Shown: positions 15,099 through 25,520, counted from the stretch's first letter. The stretch: 46,729 bases of DNA from Sulfitobacter sp. (GCA_024637305.1 JAGXFI010000015.1:1-46729); one strand, 5' to 3'. Notes: a model not told the origin generated them from the sequence alone. Program-made: numbers and translations.

Positions 15099-17129
15099 TC
15101 AGAACGCATTCATCGTCAGAAGCTCGTATTCTGCGACCTTTTCGTCGTCCTGATTGGTCAGCGTCACGTGCCAGCGGACCTCACCGTAGTCATCGTTGCG
15201 CGGCGTTTTTGCCTTGACGGTCAGACGCACCTTGATGCTGTCTCCCGGAGAGACCGGCTTCATGAAGCGCAGATTGTCCAGCCCGGTATTGGCGAGAACC
15301 GGACCCGGATCGGGTTGGACGAACAGCCCCGCCGCAAAGCTCAGCAGCAGATAGCCGTGGGCGACCCGGCCCGGAAAGAACGGGTTCGCCTTGGCCGCCG
15401 CATCGTCCATATGGGCATAGAACGTGTCCCCGGTGAAATGGGCAAAGGTTTCGATATCGTCCAGCGCAACCTGTCGCGACGCGCTGTTGAGTGTCTCACC
15501 GATTTCCAGATCACCGAACTTGCGGGTGAACGGATGCACGCCCGCGTCAATTTCACGTGCCCCCGGTACCCAGCGGTCGCTGATTGCGGTGAGGATGTCG
15601 GGGCTGCCCTGAATGGCGGTCCGCTGCATGTAATGCAAGGCACCACGCACGCCGCCCAGTTCCTCGCCGCCGCCGGCACGGCCCGGTCCACCATGCACCA
15701 TATGGGACAGGGGCGCGCCGTGGCCGGTCGCCTCGCTCATGCTGTCGCGGCTGTTGAAATAAAGCCGCCCATGCCATGCCGCCGCCCCCTGCACCATTTG
15801 CCGGGCCACATCGCCATCGCGCGTGATGACCGAGGCCACCAGCGACCCGCCGCCGCGATTGAGCAGCGCGCAGGCGTGATCCACGTCGCGGTAGCCCATG
15901 ACCGTGCTGACGGGGCCGAACGCCTCGACGCTGTGCACGACCTCTGCGGCGTCGGGGTCGGCGCAATGGAACAGCATCGGCGGGACAAATGCCCCCCGCA
16001 CCGCATCCGCCCCCGATACGGCGAACCCTTCCAGTGTGCCGCTGACCTGGCTTGCTTCATGGGCAAGCGCTGCGACCTTGCCCAGCACATCGCGGCGTTG
16101 CGATTGCGAGACCAGCGCGCCCATGTGCGTATCCTTGTCGCGCGGGTTGCCAATTGCCGTCTTCTCCAGACGCGCCTTCAGCGCGGCGATAACGGCGTCC
16201 TCGTGGGCTTGTGGCACCATGATCCGGCGGATCGCGGTGCATTTCTGACCCGCCTTTACCGTCATCTCGCGGTGAACTTCCTTGATGAACAGATCGAACT
16301 CCGGCGTGTCGGGGCCACTATCGGGGCCCAGCACGGAGGCATTGAGGCTGTCCTGTTCGGCGACGAACCGCACGGAATGTTGCAGCAGATGCGGCCGCGA
16401 CCGCAACAACAGCGCGGTTTCCGCCGAGCCGGTAAAACTGACCACGTCCTGTGCATCCAGAAGATCCAGCATGTCGCCCAGACCACCCGATACGAGTTGC
16501 AGCGCGCCGTCGGGCAGGATCCCGCTGTCGATCATCAGGCGCACGCAGGCTTCTGTTACATAAGACGTCGCGGTCGCGGGTTTCACGATGGCGGGCACGC
16601 CAGCCAAAAGCGTCGGGGCCAGTTTTTCAAGCATGCCCCAGACAGGAAAGTTGAATGCGTTGATATGGACCGCGACCCCTTGCAGCGGTGTGCAGATATG
16701 CTGACCCATGAAGGCACCGGTGCGGCCCAGCTGCTCAGGCTCGCCGTCCAGATAGACGCGGGCATCCGGCATTTCGCGTCGCCCCTTGGCGGCAAAGACG
16801 AACATCGTGCCGATCCCGCCGTCGATATCGACCGCGCTGTCGGCGCGGGTCGCTCCGGTGTCGAAGGACAGCTCGTAAAGGATTTCCTTGTGTTCGTTCA
16901 GATGGGTCGCCAGCGCCTTGAGCATCCGGGCGCGATCATGAAACGTCATCGCGCGCAAGGCGGTACCGCCTTTGACGCGCGCGTGATCGCGCATCGCCGC
17001 CATGTCGAGCGATCCGCCGCCTGCCTGTGCGATGACCTCACCGGTTATGGCGCTCTCGATCGGGCGGGCATCCGGGCCGGGGGCGACCCAGCGTCCGATG
17101 GCAAAGGATTCGACGGGATGTATGGTCAT
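15099..17129 (-). CDS. paaZ: Bifunctional ring-opening enzyme PaaZ
   Basis: The 676-residue protein fuses an N-terminal aldehyde dehydrogenase (about 1-520) to a C-terminal MaoC-like hydratase (about 535-676). The dehydrogenase has E258 and catalytic C297 (GQKCTAIRR). The hydratase has D568 and H573 (GDTFYAHMDD), in the spacing known for E. coli PaaZ. It hydrolyses oxepin-CoA and oxidises the resulting semialdehyde, giving 3-oxo-5,6-dehydrosuberyl-CoA. Both active sites look intact, so this is the catabolic form rather than an aldehyde dehydrogenase-defective variant that would divert intermediates. Last visible gene of the paa operon. Confidence 0.96.
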   Translation of the reverse strand: MTIHPVESFAIGRWVAPGPDARPIESAITGEVIAQAGGGSLDMAAMRDHARVKGGTALRAMTFHDRARMLKALATHLNEHKEILYELSFDTGATRADSAVDIDGGIGTMFVFAAKGRREMPDARVYLDGEPEQLGRTGAFMGQHICTPLQGVAVHINAFNFPVWGMLEKLAPTLLAGVPAIVKPATATSYVTEACVRLMIDSGILPDGALQLVSGGLGDMLDLLDAQDVVSFTGSAETALLLRSRPHLLQHSVRFVAEQDSLNASVLGPDSGPDTPEFDLFIKEVHREMTVKAGQKCTAIRRIMVPQAHEDAVIAALKARLEKTAIGNPRDKDTHMGALVSQSQRRDVLGKVAALAHEASQVSGTLEGFAVSGADAVRGAFVPPMLFHCADPDAAEVVHSVEAFGPVSTVMGYRDVDHACALLNRGGGSLVASVITRDGDVARQMVQGAAAWHGRLYFNSRDSMSEATGHGAPLSHMVHGGPGRAGGGEELGGVRGALHYMQRTAIQGSPDILTAISDRWVPGAREIDAGVHPFTRKFGDLEIGETLNSASRQVALDDIETFAHFTGDTFYAHMDDAAAKANPFFPGRVAHGYLLLSFAAGLFVQPDPGPVLANTGLDNLRFMKPVSPGDSIKVRLTVKAKTPRNDDYGEVRWHVTLTNQDDEKVAEYELLTMNAF

Positions 17130-17140
17130 GTGCGGCCTCC

Positions 17141-17896
17141 TCAGGCGGGGGCGTTCAGGCCCAATGAAGTCAGCTTTTGTCCCGCGCTTTCACGCCACCT
17201 TGCCAGCAGCTCGTCATTCGTCGAATGGCGCAGGCCGAGTTTTCGCAAGGCTTCGTCGCGGGCCGTGTCGCCGCGGCCGAAACTGGCAGCGACACGCGGC
17301 CACCAATACTCGGCGCTCGATTGCAGGGCATCCGAGGCACCTAGCTTTTCAAGCCCTTCCATGGCGAGTTCGGCGTGCCGTCTTTCCACTGGCAACACGT
17401 CGCGGAACACATCGCCCAGCGGCTGATAGGAAAGCCCCTTGTAATCGGCAAGCTGCATCACCGTCGCTTCGCCCATCAGCAGGTTCATCATCACCGCATC
17501 GCCCCAGCCATCGAGCGGATAGTTGAACACGGGAAGACGCATGTCACCCTGAAGCCGTTTGCTGTCCAGTCCCGCCTCGCGGGGCAGGCGTTGCGTCCAG
17601 GGGTGGTGGTCCACATAACGTTCGGTGTCGGCCCCGAATTCACCCATGATGCGCAGCACCCGTTCCGCATGATCGGTCTTTTCCAGCACGATCTTCGCCG
17701 CGGCGATGCGTTCCTTGACGCCGGGGCCTGCGTTGATCACGTCTGCGAACCCGGCAGCCCCCGCGAGTTCACTGTCCACGAAAATCGCCATCATGCGCAT
17801 CAGCTCCGCGCGGTAGCGCGGCGGCACATTGCCCGGCGACGTCAGCTTGCCGCCTGCTGCCAGATAGTCACCGATGTCCATCGCGTCATTGGTCAT
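17141..17896 (-). CDS. Extra ferritin-like PaaA/PaaC-family protein in the paa operon
   Basis: The ~251-residue protein belongs to the phenylacetic-acid catabolic ferritin-like family but is neither PaaA nor PaaC, both of which are present downstream of paaJ. Four-helix-bundle carboxylate/histidine positions are visible: SELAGAAG, LEKTDHAERV, MGEATVMQL and VERRHAELA. The second site is E-x3-H, as in the non-catalytic PaaC, while the last is a canonical E-x2-H. The ATG at 17896 lies inside the paaE stop region (11-base overlap), so translation is coupled. Role unknown; perhaps an extra epoxidase subunit or a related oxygenase. Confidence 0.8.
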   Translation of the reverse strand: MTNDAMDIGDYLAAGGKLTSPGNVPPRYRAELMRMMAIFVDSELAGAAGFADVINAGPGVKERIAAAKIVLEKTDHAERVLRIMGEFGADTERYVDHHPWTQRLPREAGLDSKRLQGDMRLPVFNYPLDGWGDAVMMNLLMGEATVMQLADYKGLSYQPLGDVFRDVLPVERRHAELAMEGLEKLGASDALQSSAEYWWPRVAASFGRGDTARDEALRKLGLRHSTNDELLARWRESAGQKLTSLGLNAPA

Positions 17897-18947
17897 AATC
17901 GTACACCACCTTGTCACTCAGCGGATAGCACTGGCAGGTCAGCACATAGCCTGCGGCAACCTCGTAATCCTCCAGCGCATGATTGGTCTGCATCTCCACC
18001 TCGCCTTCGGTCACCCGCGCGCGACAGGTGGAACAGACACCCGCCTTGCAAGCGTAAGGCGCATCCAGCGCGTTCTCCAGCGCCGCGTCGAGCAGGCTGG
18101 TATCTTTGGGCATCCTGAAGCTGTGCGAGGTGCCGTCCATGATGACCGTGGCCTCTGTCAGCGCGTCGGCATTGGTGGCGGCGTCGGACACGGCGCGCAT
18201 TTTCGCGCGGCCCGGCTGGGCAGAGGCGAAGAGTTCGAATTTGATCTGCGCATCGTCCAGCCCGTGATCGCGCAACGCCTTCGCAATCCCCAACATCATC
18301 GGCTCCGGTCCGCAGATGAACGCGGTATCGACCGTTTCGATGTCGATCCATGTCTTGAAAAGACGCGCGCATTTCTCTTCGTCTACGCGGCCCGCAAAAA
18401 GATCGATCTCCTGCGCATCGGATTCGAGGACATGGATCACATTCATGCGGCCCATGTAGTTGTTTTTCAGATCCTCAAGCTCGTCGCGGAACATGATCGT
18501 GTTCACCGCGCGGTTTGCATAAACTAGCGTGAACCGCGATTTCGGTTCGCGCGCCAAAACCGTGCGCAGGATCGACAGGACGGGAGTTATCCCCGATCCG
18601 CCCGCGAAGCCCAGATAATGCCGCGCCTCGCTGGCGTCGAGGCCGGTGTGGAACGACCCCATCGGCGGCATCGCTTCCAAAGTGTCGCCGGCTTGCAGCG
18701 CCTCGTTGGCCCATGTCGAAAACGCACCGCCTTCGACCCGCTTGATCCCGACCTGCAGAATGCCGTCGTCCAGACCCGCGCAGATCGAATAGGACCGGCG
18801 CAATTCCTGCCCGTCGAACTCGCGCCGGAAAGTCAGGTACTGGCCCTGGGTAAAGTCGAACCCTTCGGGAGCCTCAAGGCTGACGACGACCGCATCGCGG
18901 ATCGTCTTGCGGACATCGGTGACTTTCAGGGGATGGAAACGCGCCAT
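17886..18947 (-). CDS. paaE: Phenylacetyl-CoA epoxidase reductase PaaE
   Basis: The ~353-residue protein passes electrons from NAD(P)H to the diiron epoxidase. It has an FAD domain (LRRSYSICAG), an NAD-binding domain (YLGFAGGSGITPVLSI and FICGPEPMM) and a C-terminal plant-type [2Fe-2S] ferredoxin domain with CKAGVCSTC and the distal Cys in LTCQCYP. The ATG at 18947 (MARFHPLKV) matches the family; a longer frame to 19076 is not supported. It lies eight bases after paaD. Confidence 0.95.
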   Translation of the reverse strand: MARFHPLKVTDVRKTIRDAVVVSLEAPEGFDFTQGQYLTFRREFDGQELRRSYSICAGLDDGILQVGIKRVEGGAFSTWANEALQAGDTLEAMPPMGSFHTGLDASEARHYLGFAGGSGITPVLSILRTVLAREPKSRFTLVYANRAVNTIMFRDELEDLKNNYMGRMNVIHVLESDAQEIDLFAGRVDEEKCARLFKTWIDIETVDTAFICGPEPMMLGIAKALRDHGLDDAQIKFELFASAQPGRAKMRAVSDAATNADALTEATVIMDGTSHSFRMPKDTSLLDAALENALDAPYACKAGVCSTCRARVTEGEVEMQTNHALEDYEVAAGYVLTCQCYPLSDKVVYDYDQ

Positions 18948-18955
18948 ATGTGTCC

Positions 18956-19417
18956 TCAGATACATTTGAAATAGTCGAACGGCTCCAGACAGCTGAGGCA
19001 GCGCCAGTGGGCCTTGCAGGGGGTCGAACCGAACTGGCTGACCTTCTCTACATCCTTTGATCCGCATTGCGGGCAATGTTCGGGTCCGCCTGCCGCGTTC
19101 GGCGGCGCAATACCGTACTCCTCAAGCTTCGCGCGGCCCTTGGCGGACAGCCAGTCGGTCGTCCAGGGTGGCGAAATCTGCTGTCGCAGCCGAATTTTCT
19201 CGACGCCGTGATCGCGCAGGGCGGTTTCCACATCCATGTTGATCATGGAGGTCGCCGGACAGCCGGAATAGGTCGGCGTGATGGCCACCTCCAGCGTGTC
19301 ATCATCCCACGCCACATCGCGGATGATACCAAGATCGACGACAGAGATCACCGGAATCTCCGGATCCGGCACCTGGTCGAGCCAGCCCCAGACAGTCGCC
19401 GTATCAGGGCGCGCCAC
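18956..19417 (-). CDS. paaD: Phenylacetate pathway maturation protein PaaD
   Basis: The 153-residue protein has a DUF59 domain (VPDPEIPVISVVDLGII, then TPTYSGCPATSMI with the conserved Cys) and a C-terminal zinc-finger-like domain with HCPQCGS and RCLSCLEPFDYFKC. PaaD is required for the epoxidase, presumably for cofactor maturation, and is not a catalytic subunit. It is two bases from paaC and eight from paaE. Confidence 0.94.
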   Translation of the reverse strand: MARPDTATVWGWLDQVPDPEIPVISVVDLGIIRDVAWDDDTLEVAITPTYSGCPATSMINMDVETALRDHGVEKIRLRQQISPPWTTDWLSAKGRAKLEEYGIAPPNAAGGPEHCPQCGSKDVEKVSQFGSTPCKAHWRCLSCLEPFDYFKCI

Positions 19418-19419
19418 GA

Positions 19420-20178
19420 TTACCAGCTCGCGCCGGGGTATGCACGTTGCAGGAACTGCATCTGTGCCAGCATATGCCCCAGATGTTCGGTGTGCTGACG
19501 CCCCGTCTTGCCCCCCTTATGCGCAAAGTCATCGTCAGGGACCGTTAGCGAAGCATCGCGCAACGTGGCCCGCACCGACGATTCCCATTCGGCCTTGAGA
19601 GCGGCCAGCTCGGGGGCGATGCCTGCCGCCGCCATCGCGTCGTCAACATCGTCGGCCAGAAACATCTCACCCGCGAAGGGCCACAACAGGTCCAGCGCGT
19701 CCTGCATCCGCCGGTGGCTTTCGGCTGTGCCATCACCAAGGGCCACGACAGTTTCGCCTGAACGGTCAAGGTGATAGGCGGCTTCCTTCACGCTTTTGGC
19801 GGCAATCTCCGCCACGCGCGGATCACTGGATCCGGCAAGCTTTCCCAACAGCAGATGATGATAGGCGTCGAACAGATACTGGCGCATCATCGTGTGGCCG
19901 AAGTCGAGGTTGGGCCGCTCCAGCATCAGAAGGTTGCGAAAATCCCAGACGTCGCGCAGATACGCTAGGTCATCGGCTGTCTTAGCCTCGCCCTGCAGCT
20001 CTGCCGCATAGCCCAGCCACATCTGCGTCTGGCCGATCAGATCCAGCGCGGTATTGGCCAGCGCGATGTCTTCTTCGAGGACCGGTGCCTTGCCGCACCA
20101 TTCAGAAACGCGGTGGCCGAGCACCAGTGTGTTGTCGCCCATGCGCAACAGGAATTGAAACAGCGCGTTGTCAGCCAT
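19420..20178 (-). CDS. paaC: Phenylacetyl-CoA epoxidase structural subunit PaaC
   Basis: The ~252-residue ferritin-like protein pairs with PaaA as the non-catalytic subunit. Segments LVLGHRVSEWCGKAPVLEED, ALDLIGQTQMWLGYAAEL and VKEAAYHLDRSGETVV match PaaC. The start ATG shares one base with the paaB stop (TGATG at 20176-20180), which fixes the start and indicates coupled translation. Confidence 0.95.
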   Translation of the reverse strand: MADNALFQFLLRMGDNTLVLGHRVSEWCGKAPVLEEDIALANTALDLIGQTQMWLGYAAELQGEAKTADDLAYLRDVWDFRNLLMLERPNLDFGHTMMRQYLFDAYHHLLLGKLAGSSDPRVAEIAAKSVKEAAYHLDRSGETVVALGDGTAESHRRMQDALDLLWPFAGEMFLADDVDDAMAAAGIAPELAALKAEWESSVRATLRDASLTVPDDDFAHKGGKTGRQHTEHLGHMLAQMQFLQRAYPGASW

Positions 20179-20522
20179 CACATGTGGCCCACTTCGTCGG
20201 GGATGTCGAAGAATGTCGGGTGGCGGTAGACCTTGCTGTTGGACGGATCATACAGCGCTTCCTTGTCGCCGGGGGCGGAGGCGGTCACGCGCTCTGCCTC
20301 GACCACCCAGATGCTGACGCCTTCGTTGCGGCGGGTATAGACATCGCGGGCGTTCTTGATCGCCATCTCCGCATCGGGGGCATGCAGGCTGCCCACATGA
20401 CGGTGGCTGAGGCCGTGCTGACCGCGAATGAAAACTTCCCAAAGCGGCCATTCGCCTGTGCGTTTCGGCTCCTTGTCGGGGGGCGGCGTGTCAGGATAGG
20501 CGGAGGGGCTGGGACTGCTCAT
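20178..20522 (-). CDS. paaB: Phenylacetyl-CoA epoxidase subunit PaaB
   Basis: The 114-residue protein has the PaaB core [40 protein letters not shown] and [13 protein letters not shown]. PaaB bridges the PaaAC heterotetramers of the epoxidase and is needed for activity with the reductase. The start ATG overlaps the paaA stop by four bases (ATGA, 20519-20522). The N-terminal ~25 residues are Pro/Ser-rich and probably disordered. Confidence 0.95.
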   Translation of the reverse strand: MSSPSPSAYPDTPPPDKEPKRTGEWPLWEVFIRGQHGLSHRHVGSLHAPDAEMAIKNARDVYTRRNEGVSIWVVEAERVTASAPGDKEALYDPSNSKVYRHPTFFDIPDEVGHM

Positions 20523-21496
20523 TGGGCGGCTACCTTTGCGATGCGTTTCTTGGCGGCATGTGCCAACATGCCCTCGCGCACCCATGCGCCATCAGCCCAC
20601 GCTTGCTTGCGCGTGTTCAGACGTTCGGTGTTGCAGGGGCCGTTGCCCTTGAGGACGTCGTAAAACTCCGACCAGTCAGGCTCGGAGAAATCGTAACCGC
20701 CTTTTTCCTCATTCCATTTCAGGTTCTCGTCAGGAACGCTCAGGCCAAGGTATTCCGCCTGCGGCACGGTCTGGTCGACGAATTTCTGGCGCAGCTCGTC
20801 GTTGGTGTTCATCTTGATCTTCCAGGCCATGCTCTGCTCGGAATGAACGCTGTCCTTATCGGACGGGCCGAACATCATCAGCGAGGGATACCACAGACGG
20901 TTCAACGCATCCTGGGCCATCTTCTTTTGCGCGTCGGTGCCTTTGCACATCTTCATCATGATGTCGTAACCTTGGCGCTGATGAAAGGATTCCTCCTTGC
21001 AGATCCGCACCATGGCGCGGGCGTACGGCCCGTAAGAGGTGCGCTGCAAAGGCACCTGGTTCATGATCGCGGCCCCATCGACCAGCCAACCGACGGCACC
21101 CATGTCAGCCCATGTCAGCGTCGGATAGTTGAAGATGCTGGAATATTTCATCCGTCCCGAATGGAGCATTTCGAACAGCTCGTCCCGGCTGACGCCGAGC
21201 GTTTCGGCGGCGCAATAGAGGTACAGGCCATGGCCCGCCTCATCCTGCACCTTGGCCAGCAGGATCGCCTTGCGCTCCAGGGTAGGAGCGCGGGTGATCC
21301 AATTGCCTTCGGGCAGCTGGCCCACGATCTCGCTATGCGCATGCTGGCCGATCTGGCGGATCAGTGTCTTGCGATAGCCTTCGGGCATCCAGTCCTTGGG
21401 CTCGATCTTTTGATTGTCGTCGATGCGCGCCTGAAACGCTTCCAGCAGGGCCGGATCGTCCTGTGTCGCCTCGGATTTGATCATCTGTGCATACAT
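20519..21496 (-). CDS. paaA: Phenylacetyl-CoA epoxidase catalytic subunit PaaA
   Basis: The 325-residue diiron protein binds phenylacetyl-CoA and forms the ring 1,2-epoxide. Diiron ligand helices are visible: [13 protein letters not shown] and [13 protein letters not shown] with E-x2-H patterns, plus [18 protein letters not shown]. The length and [11 protein letters not shown] match PaaA closely. It is four bases from the paaJ stop. The operon order on this strand is paaJ-A-B-C-D-E-(extra)-Z. Confidence 0.96.
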   Translation of the reverse strand: MYAQMIKSEATQDDPALLEAFQARIDDNQKIEPKDWMPEGYRKTLIRQIGQHAHSEIVGQLPEGNWITRAPTLERKAILLAKVQDEAGHGLYLYCAAETLGVSRDELFEMLHSGRMKYSSIFNYPTLTWADMGAVGWLVDGAAIMNQVPLQRTSYGPYARAMVRICKEESFHQRQGYDIMMKMCKGTDAQKKMAQDALNRLWYPSLMMFGPSDKDSVHSEQSMAWKIKMNTNDELRQKFVDQTVPQAEYLGLSVPDENLKWNEEKGGYDFSEPDWSEFYDVLKGNGPCNTERLNTRKQAWADGAWVREGMLAHAAKKRIAKVAAQ

Positions 21497-21499
21497 GGT

Positions 21500-22705
21500 T
21501 CAGGCCCTTTCGAGAATGAGAGCAACCCCTTGGCCGACGCCCACGCACATCGTGCACAGCGCGTAGCGACCTTGGGTCCGTTTCAGTTGATAGGCCGCCG
21601 TCAGCACCAGCCGCGCACCGGACATGCCCAGCGGGTGACCGATCGCGATGGCGCCGCCCTGGGCGTTCACCCGCGGATCGTCATCCGCCACGCCCAATGA
21701 CCGCAAGGTGGCCAGGCCCTGACTTGCGAACGCCTCGTTAAGTTCGATCACGTCCATCTGGTCGATGGTCAGACCGGTCCGCTGCAAGAGCTTTTCGCAC
21801 GCAGGGATCGGACCTGCGCCCATGATCCGCGGCGCGATACCGCCAGCGGCCATGCCGACGATGCGTGCCATTGGTTCCAGACCATGTGCCTCAGCCGCAG
21901 CTTTCGACGCGATCAACAGCGCCGCCGCGCCATCATTCACACCCGACGCGTTGCCCGCCGTGACTGTCTTGTCCGGCCCGTTGATGCCGCGCAGCTTGGC
22001 CAGCGCTTCGGCGGAGGTATCGGGGCGCGGGTGTTCATCACGCTCTACCACCTTGGGATCGCCCTTGCGCTGCGGGATGGTGACCGGCACGATTTCCTCG
22101 GCAAAGGCACCGGCCTTGTCGGCAGCAGCCCAGCGTTGCTGGCTGCGCAAGGCAAAGGCGTCCTGATCCGCGCGGCTGACGCCATAGTCTTCCGCCACGT
22201 TGTCGGCCGTCTCGGGCATGGAGTCGACGCCGTATTGTTCCTTCATCTTCTTGTTGATGAAACGCCAGCCGATGGTGGTGTCATAGACCGCGTTGTTGCG
22301 GCCAAACGCAGTTTCCATCTTTGGCATGACGAAGGGCGCGCGGCTCATGCTTTCGATCCCGCCGGCGATGGCCAGATCCATGTCGCCTGCACGGATCGCC
22401 CTTGCGGCGGCCCCGACGGCATCCAGACCTGACGCGCAAAGACGGTTCACCGTGATCCCCGGCACATCCACCGGCAATCCGGCCAGCAACGCGGCCATGC
22501 GTGCTACGTTTCTGTTGTCTTCGCCCGCTTGATTGGCGCACCCCATGATGACATCATCTACGCGCGCCCAGTCCACATCGGGATGCCGCGCCATCAACGC
22601 GGCGATCGGCGCCGCCGCCAGATCATCCGCGCGCACGCCGGACAAGGCACCGCCGTAACGTCCGATGGGGGTGCGTACGGCGTCGCAGATGAAAGCGTCA
22701 GGCAT
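21500..22705 (-). CDS. paaJ: 3-oxoadipyl-CoA / 3-oxo-5,6-dehydrosuberyl-CoA thiolase
   Basis: The 401-residue thiolase performs the thiolytic steps of phenylacetate breakdown, giving acetyl-CoA and finally succinyl-CoA. Catalytic residues are the nucleophile Cys in NRLCASGLDAVG, the His in AIAIGHPLGMSGAR and the second Cys in LCTMCVGVGQG. AAGGAG precedes the ATG. It is the first gene of the visible operon. The same family includes PcaF of protocatechuate degradation; the operon context favours PaaJ. Confidence 0.94.
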   Translation of the reverse strand: MPDAFICDAVRTPIGRYGGALSGVRADDLAAAPIAALMARHPDVDWARVDDVIMGCANQAGEDNRNVARMAALLAGLPVDVPGITVNRLCASGLDAVGAAARAIRAGDMDLAIAGGIESMSRAPFVMPKMETAFGRNNAVYDTTIGWRFINKKMKEQYGVDSMPETADNVAEDYGVSRADQDAFALRSQQRWAAADKAGAFAEEIVPVTIPQRKGDPKVVERDEHPRPDTSAEALAKLRGINGPDKTVTAGNASGVNDGAAALLIASKAAAEAHGLEPMARIVGMAAGGIAPRIMGAGPIPACEKLLQRTGLTIDQMDVIELNEAFASQGLATLRSLGVADDDPRVNAQGGAIAIGHPLGMSGARLVLTAAYQLKRTQGRYALCTMCVGVGQGVALILERA

Positions 22706-23086
22706 AAAGACAGGCTCCTTGAGCGAAGTTTGGTGTAATTCTAAAAGAACTAACGTCCGTCACGATTCGTTTCAAGCATTGCGTTACGGATCAAGAGGGT
22801 CGCGTTGAAAAGCGTAACGCGTTGCCCTGTGCGCGGTTCGAATCAAAGCCATTTACAATATCTTGAGTCGCCCGCCGCGCAAGAAATGAGCCTAAAATCC
22901 GATCCACCGAAAGACAGTCTGCGGTTGCAGGGGCATGCCAGCGGCGCCATGTTATAAACAAGCCCCGAAGACGGGGGATTGAAACAGGCGGGCAGGGTAC
23001 ACAAATACTCAGTCCAGAACAGGAGACGGACAAGTGTTGCCTCGATGAGGGACCAGTGCCGTTTTGCCAACGATAAGGAATAGAGC
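22706..23086. other. Divergent paaJ-lon intergenic region
   Basis: This 381-base stretch has no convincing gene. On the minus strand, TTGAAA-N17-TAGTTC upstream of paaJ is a weak promoter candidate, overlapped by an imperfect AACgAA...TTaGTT repeat that could bind a TetR-type PaaR. Nearer lon, CCCCG-AAGA-CGGGG forms a hairpin (22963-22976), followed by TTGAAA at 22979 and an ACAAAT-like -10 about 16-17 bases on, a candidate lon or heat-shock promoter. All promoter calls are tentative. Confidence 0.35.
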
Positions 23087-25495
23087 ATGCAAGAACCCCT
23101 GAACGCGTCCTATCCGGTCCTGCCGCTGCGCGACATCGTGGTTTTCCCCCACATGATCGTGCCGCTGTTCGTGGGCCGCGAAAAATCCGTACGCGCGCTC
23201 GAAGAAGTGATGGCCGATGACAAGCAGATCCTGCTGTCCAGCCAGATCGACCCGAGCGAGGACGACCCCCAGTCCGACGGCATCTACAAAGCCGGCGTGC
23301 TGGCCAATGTGCTGCAACTGCTGAAACTGCCCGATGGCACCGTTAAGGTGCTGGTCGAGGGGCAGGCGCGGGTGCGCATTACCGAATATCTCGAAAACGA
23401 CAACTTCTTTGAAGCACGGGCGGAATACCTGACCGAAATGCCCGGCGACGCCGCGATCACGCAGGCGCTGCTGCGGTCTGTGGGCGACGAATTCGCGCGC
23501 TATGCCAAGGTGAAAAAGAACGTTCCCGAAGAGGCGCTGTCCGCCGTGGGCGATGCGACGGATCCTGCGCGTCTGGCCGATCTGGTCGCGGGCCATCTGG
23601 GCATCGAGGTCGAGCAAAAGCAGGATCTTCTCGAAACCCTTTCCGTGTCCGAGCGGCTTGAGAAGGTTTACGGCCTTATGCAGGGCGAAATGTCCGTGCT
23701 GCAGGTCGAGAAAAAGATCAAGACCCGCGTCAAATCCCAGATGGAGCGGACGCAGCGCGAATATTACCTCAACGAGCAAATGAAGGCGATCCAGCAGGAG
23801 CTGGGCGATGGCGAGGACGGCAAAAACGAAGTCGCCGAACTCGAAGGTCGCATCGCCGAGACCAAGCTCAGCAAGGAAGCGCGCGAAAAGGCGGATGCAG
23901 AGCTGAAAAAGCTCAAGAACATGTCACCGATGTCCGCCGAAGCGACCGTCGTGCGCAACTATCTCGACTGGATGCTGTCGATCCCGTGGGGCGTCAAGTC
24001 GCGCGTCAAGAAAGATCTGACCAAAGCCCAAAAGGTTCTGGATGACGACCACTACGGTCTGGAAAAGGTCAAGGAACGGATTGTCGAATATCTGGCCGTG
24101 CAGCAACGCTCGACCAAGATGAAAGGCCCGATCATGTGCCTCGTCGGCCCTCCCGGCGTGGGTAAGACGTCGCTGGGCAAATCCGTGGCCAAGGCAACGG
24201 GACGCGAGTTCATCCGCATCTCGCTCGGTGGCGTGCGTGACGAATCCGAGATCCGCGGCCACCGCCGGACCTATATCGGCTCGATGCCCGGCAAGATCAT
24301 CCAGGCGCTGAAAAAGGCCAAGACTACCAATCCGCTCATCCTGCTCGACGAGATCGACAAGATGGGTCAGGATTTCCGCGGCGATCCTGCGTCGGCAATG
24401 CTCGAAGTGCTTGATCCGGAACAGAACTCCACCTTCGTGGATCACTATCTTGAGGTAGAATACGACCTGTCGAACGTGATGTTCCTGACCACGTCCAACA
24501 GCTATAACATGCCGGGACCGCTTCTCGACCGGATGGAAATCATTCCGCTGGCGGGTTATACCGAGGACGAAAAGCGCGAGATCGCAAAGCAGCATCTGAT
24601 CACCAAGCAGGTCAAGAACCACGGCTTGAAAGCCAGCGAGTTCGAGCTGCAGGACAGCGCGCTGACCGACATGATCCGTTATTACACGCGCGAGGCGGGC
24701 GTGCGGAATCTGGAACGCGAAATCGCCAAGGTGGCGCGCAAGTCTCTGACCAAGATCATCCGCAAGGAAGAAGATCGCGTGGTCGTCAACAGCGACAACC
24801 TTTCGGACTTCCTTGGCGTGCGCAAGCATCGCTATGGGCTGGCCGAGCAGGATGACCAGATCGGTGTGGTAACAGGTTTGGCATGGACGTCGGTGGGCGG
24901 TGATCTGCTGCACATCGAGGCGTTGAAGCTGCCTGGCAAGGGCCGGATGAAGACAACCGGCAAGCTGGGTGATGTCATGAAGGAAAGCATCGACGCCGCG
25001 TCAAGCTATGTGCGGTCCATCAGCCCGAAAATCGGGGTGAAACCGACGAAGTTCGACACGATTGACATCCACGTTCACGTGCCGGACGGGGCGACGCCCA
25101 AGGACGGGCCAAGCGCGGGTCTGGCGATGGTGACGTCCATCGTGTCGGTCCTGACGCAGATCCCCGTGCGCAAGGACATCGCCATGACCGGCGAGGTATC
25201 CTTGCGCGGCAACGCAATGCCGATCGGTGGTCTCAAGGAGAAACTTCTCGCCGCGCTGCGCGGGGGCATCAAGACGGTGCTCATTCCGGAAGAGAATGAA
25301 AAGGATCTGTCCGAAATCCCTGACAACGTGAAGGAAGGGCTGACGATCATTCCGGTAAGCCACGTGTCCGAAGTGCTCAAGCATGCACTGGTGCGCGCCC
25401 CTGAACCCATCGAATGGGACGAGGCCGCCGAGGAGGCCGCCGCAGCAGCAGCACTTGCAGCGCGGTCAGACCGCGAAGGCAAGACGGCGCACTGA
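23087..25495 (+). CDS. lon: ATP-dependent protease Lon
   Basis: The 802-residue protease has all Lon regions: the N-terminal substrate-binding domain ([20 protein letters not shown]), a coiled-coil linker, the AAA+ module with Walker [14 protein letters not shown] and Walker [12 protein letters not shown], and the C-terminal protease with catalytic S676 (KDGPSAGLA) and K719 (GGLKEKLL). It degrades misfolded and regulatory proteins in the cytoplasm. An Ala-rich tail follows the protease domain. A strong terminator lies 25 bases after the stop. Confidence 0.98.
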   Translation: MQEPLNASYPVLPLRDIVVFPHMIVPLFVGREKSVRALEEVMADDKQILLSSQIDPSEDDPQSDGIYKAGVLANVLQLLKLPDGTVKVLVEGQARVRITEYLENDNFFEARAEYLTEMPGDAAITQALLRSVGDEFARYAKVKKNVPEEALSAVGDATDPARLADLVAGHLGIEVEQKQDLLETLSVSERLEKVYGLMQGEMSVLQVEKKIKTRVKSQMERTQREYYLNEQMKAIQQELGDGEDGKNEVAELEGRIAETKLSKEAREKADAELKKLKNMSPMSAEATVVRNYLDWMLSIPWGVKSRVKKDLTKAQKVLDDDHYGLEKVKERIVEYLAVQQRSTKMKGPIMCLVGPPGVGKTSLGKSVAKATGREFIRISLGGVRDESEIRGHRRTYIGSMPGKIIQALKKAKTTNPLILLDEIDKMGQDFRGDPASAMLEVLDPEQNSTFVDHYLEVEYDLSNVMFLTTSNSYNMPGPLLDRMEIIPLAGYTEDEKREIAKQHLITKQVKNHGLKASEFELQDSALTDMIRYYTREAGVRNLEREIAKVARKSLTKIIRKEEDRVVVNSDNLSDFLGVRKHRYGLAEQDDQIGVVTGLAWTSVGGDLLHIEALKLPGKGRMKTTGKLGDVMKESIDAASSYVRSISPKIGVKPTKFDTIDIHVHVPDGATPKDGPSAGLAMVTSIVSVLTQIPVRKDIAMTGEVSLRGNAMPIGGLKEKLLAALRGGIKTVLIPEENEKDLSEIPDNVKEGLTIIPVSHVSEVLKHALVRAPEPIEWDEAAEEAAAAAALAARSDREGKTAH

Positions 25496-25520
25496 TAAGC
25501 GGCCAGATTGATACAAATCG

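Noticed and set aside
15168..17426. 752-codon plus-strand open frame opposite paaZ
   Set aside because: It is the GC-rich shadow of paaZ and the neighbouring gene; no family motif, no Shine-Dalgarno, and composition rich in Arg, His and Gln as expected for an antisense frame.
15099..22705. Tropodithietic-acid-type diversion of the paa pathway
   Set aside because: PaaZ keeps both active sites and no tda-type genes are visible, so the operon reads as ordinary phenylacetate catabolism.
23924..24913. 329-codon minus-strand frame inside lon
   Set aside because: Antisense shadow of lon with His/Leu/Gln-rich non-protein-like composition.
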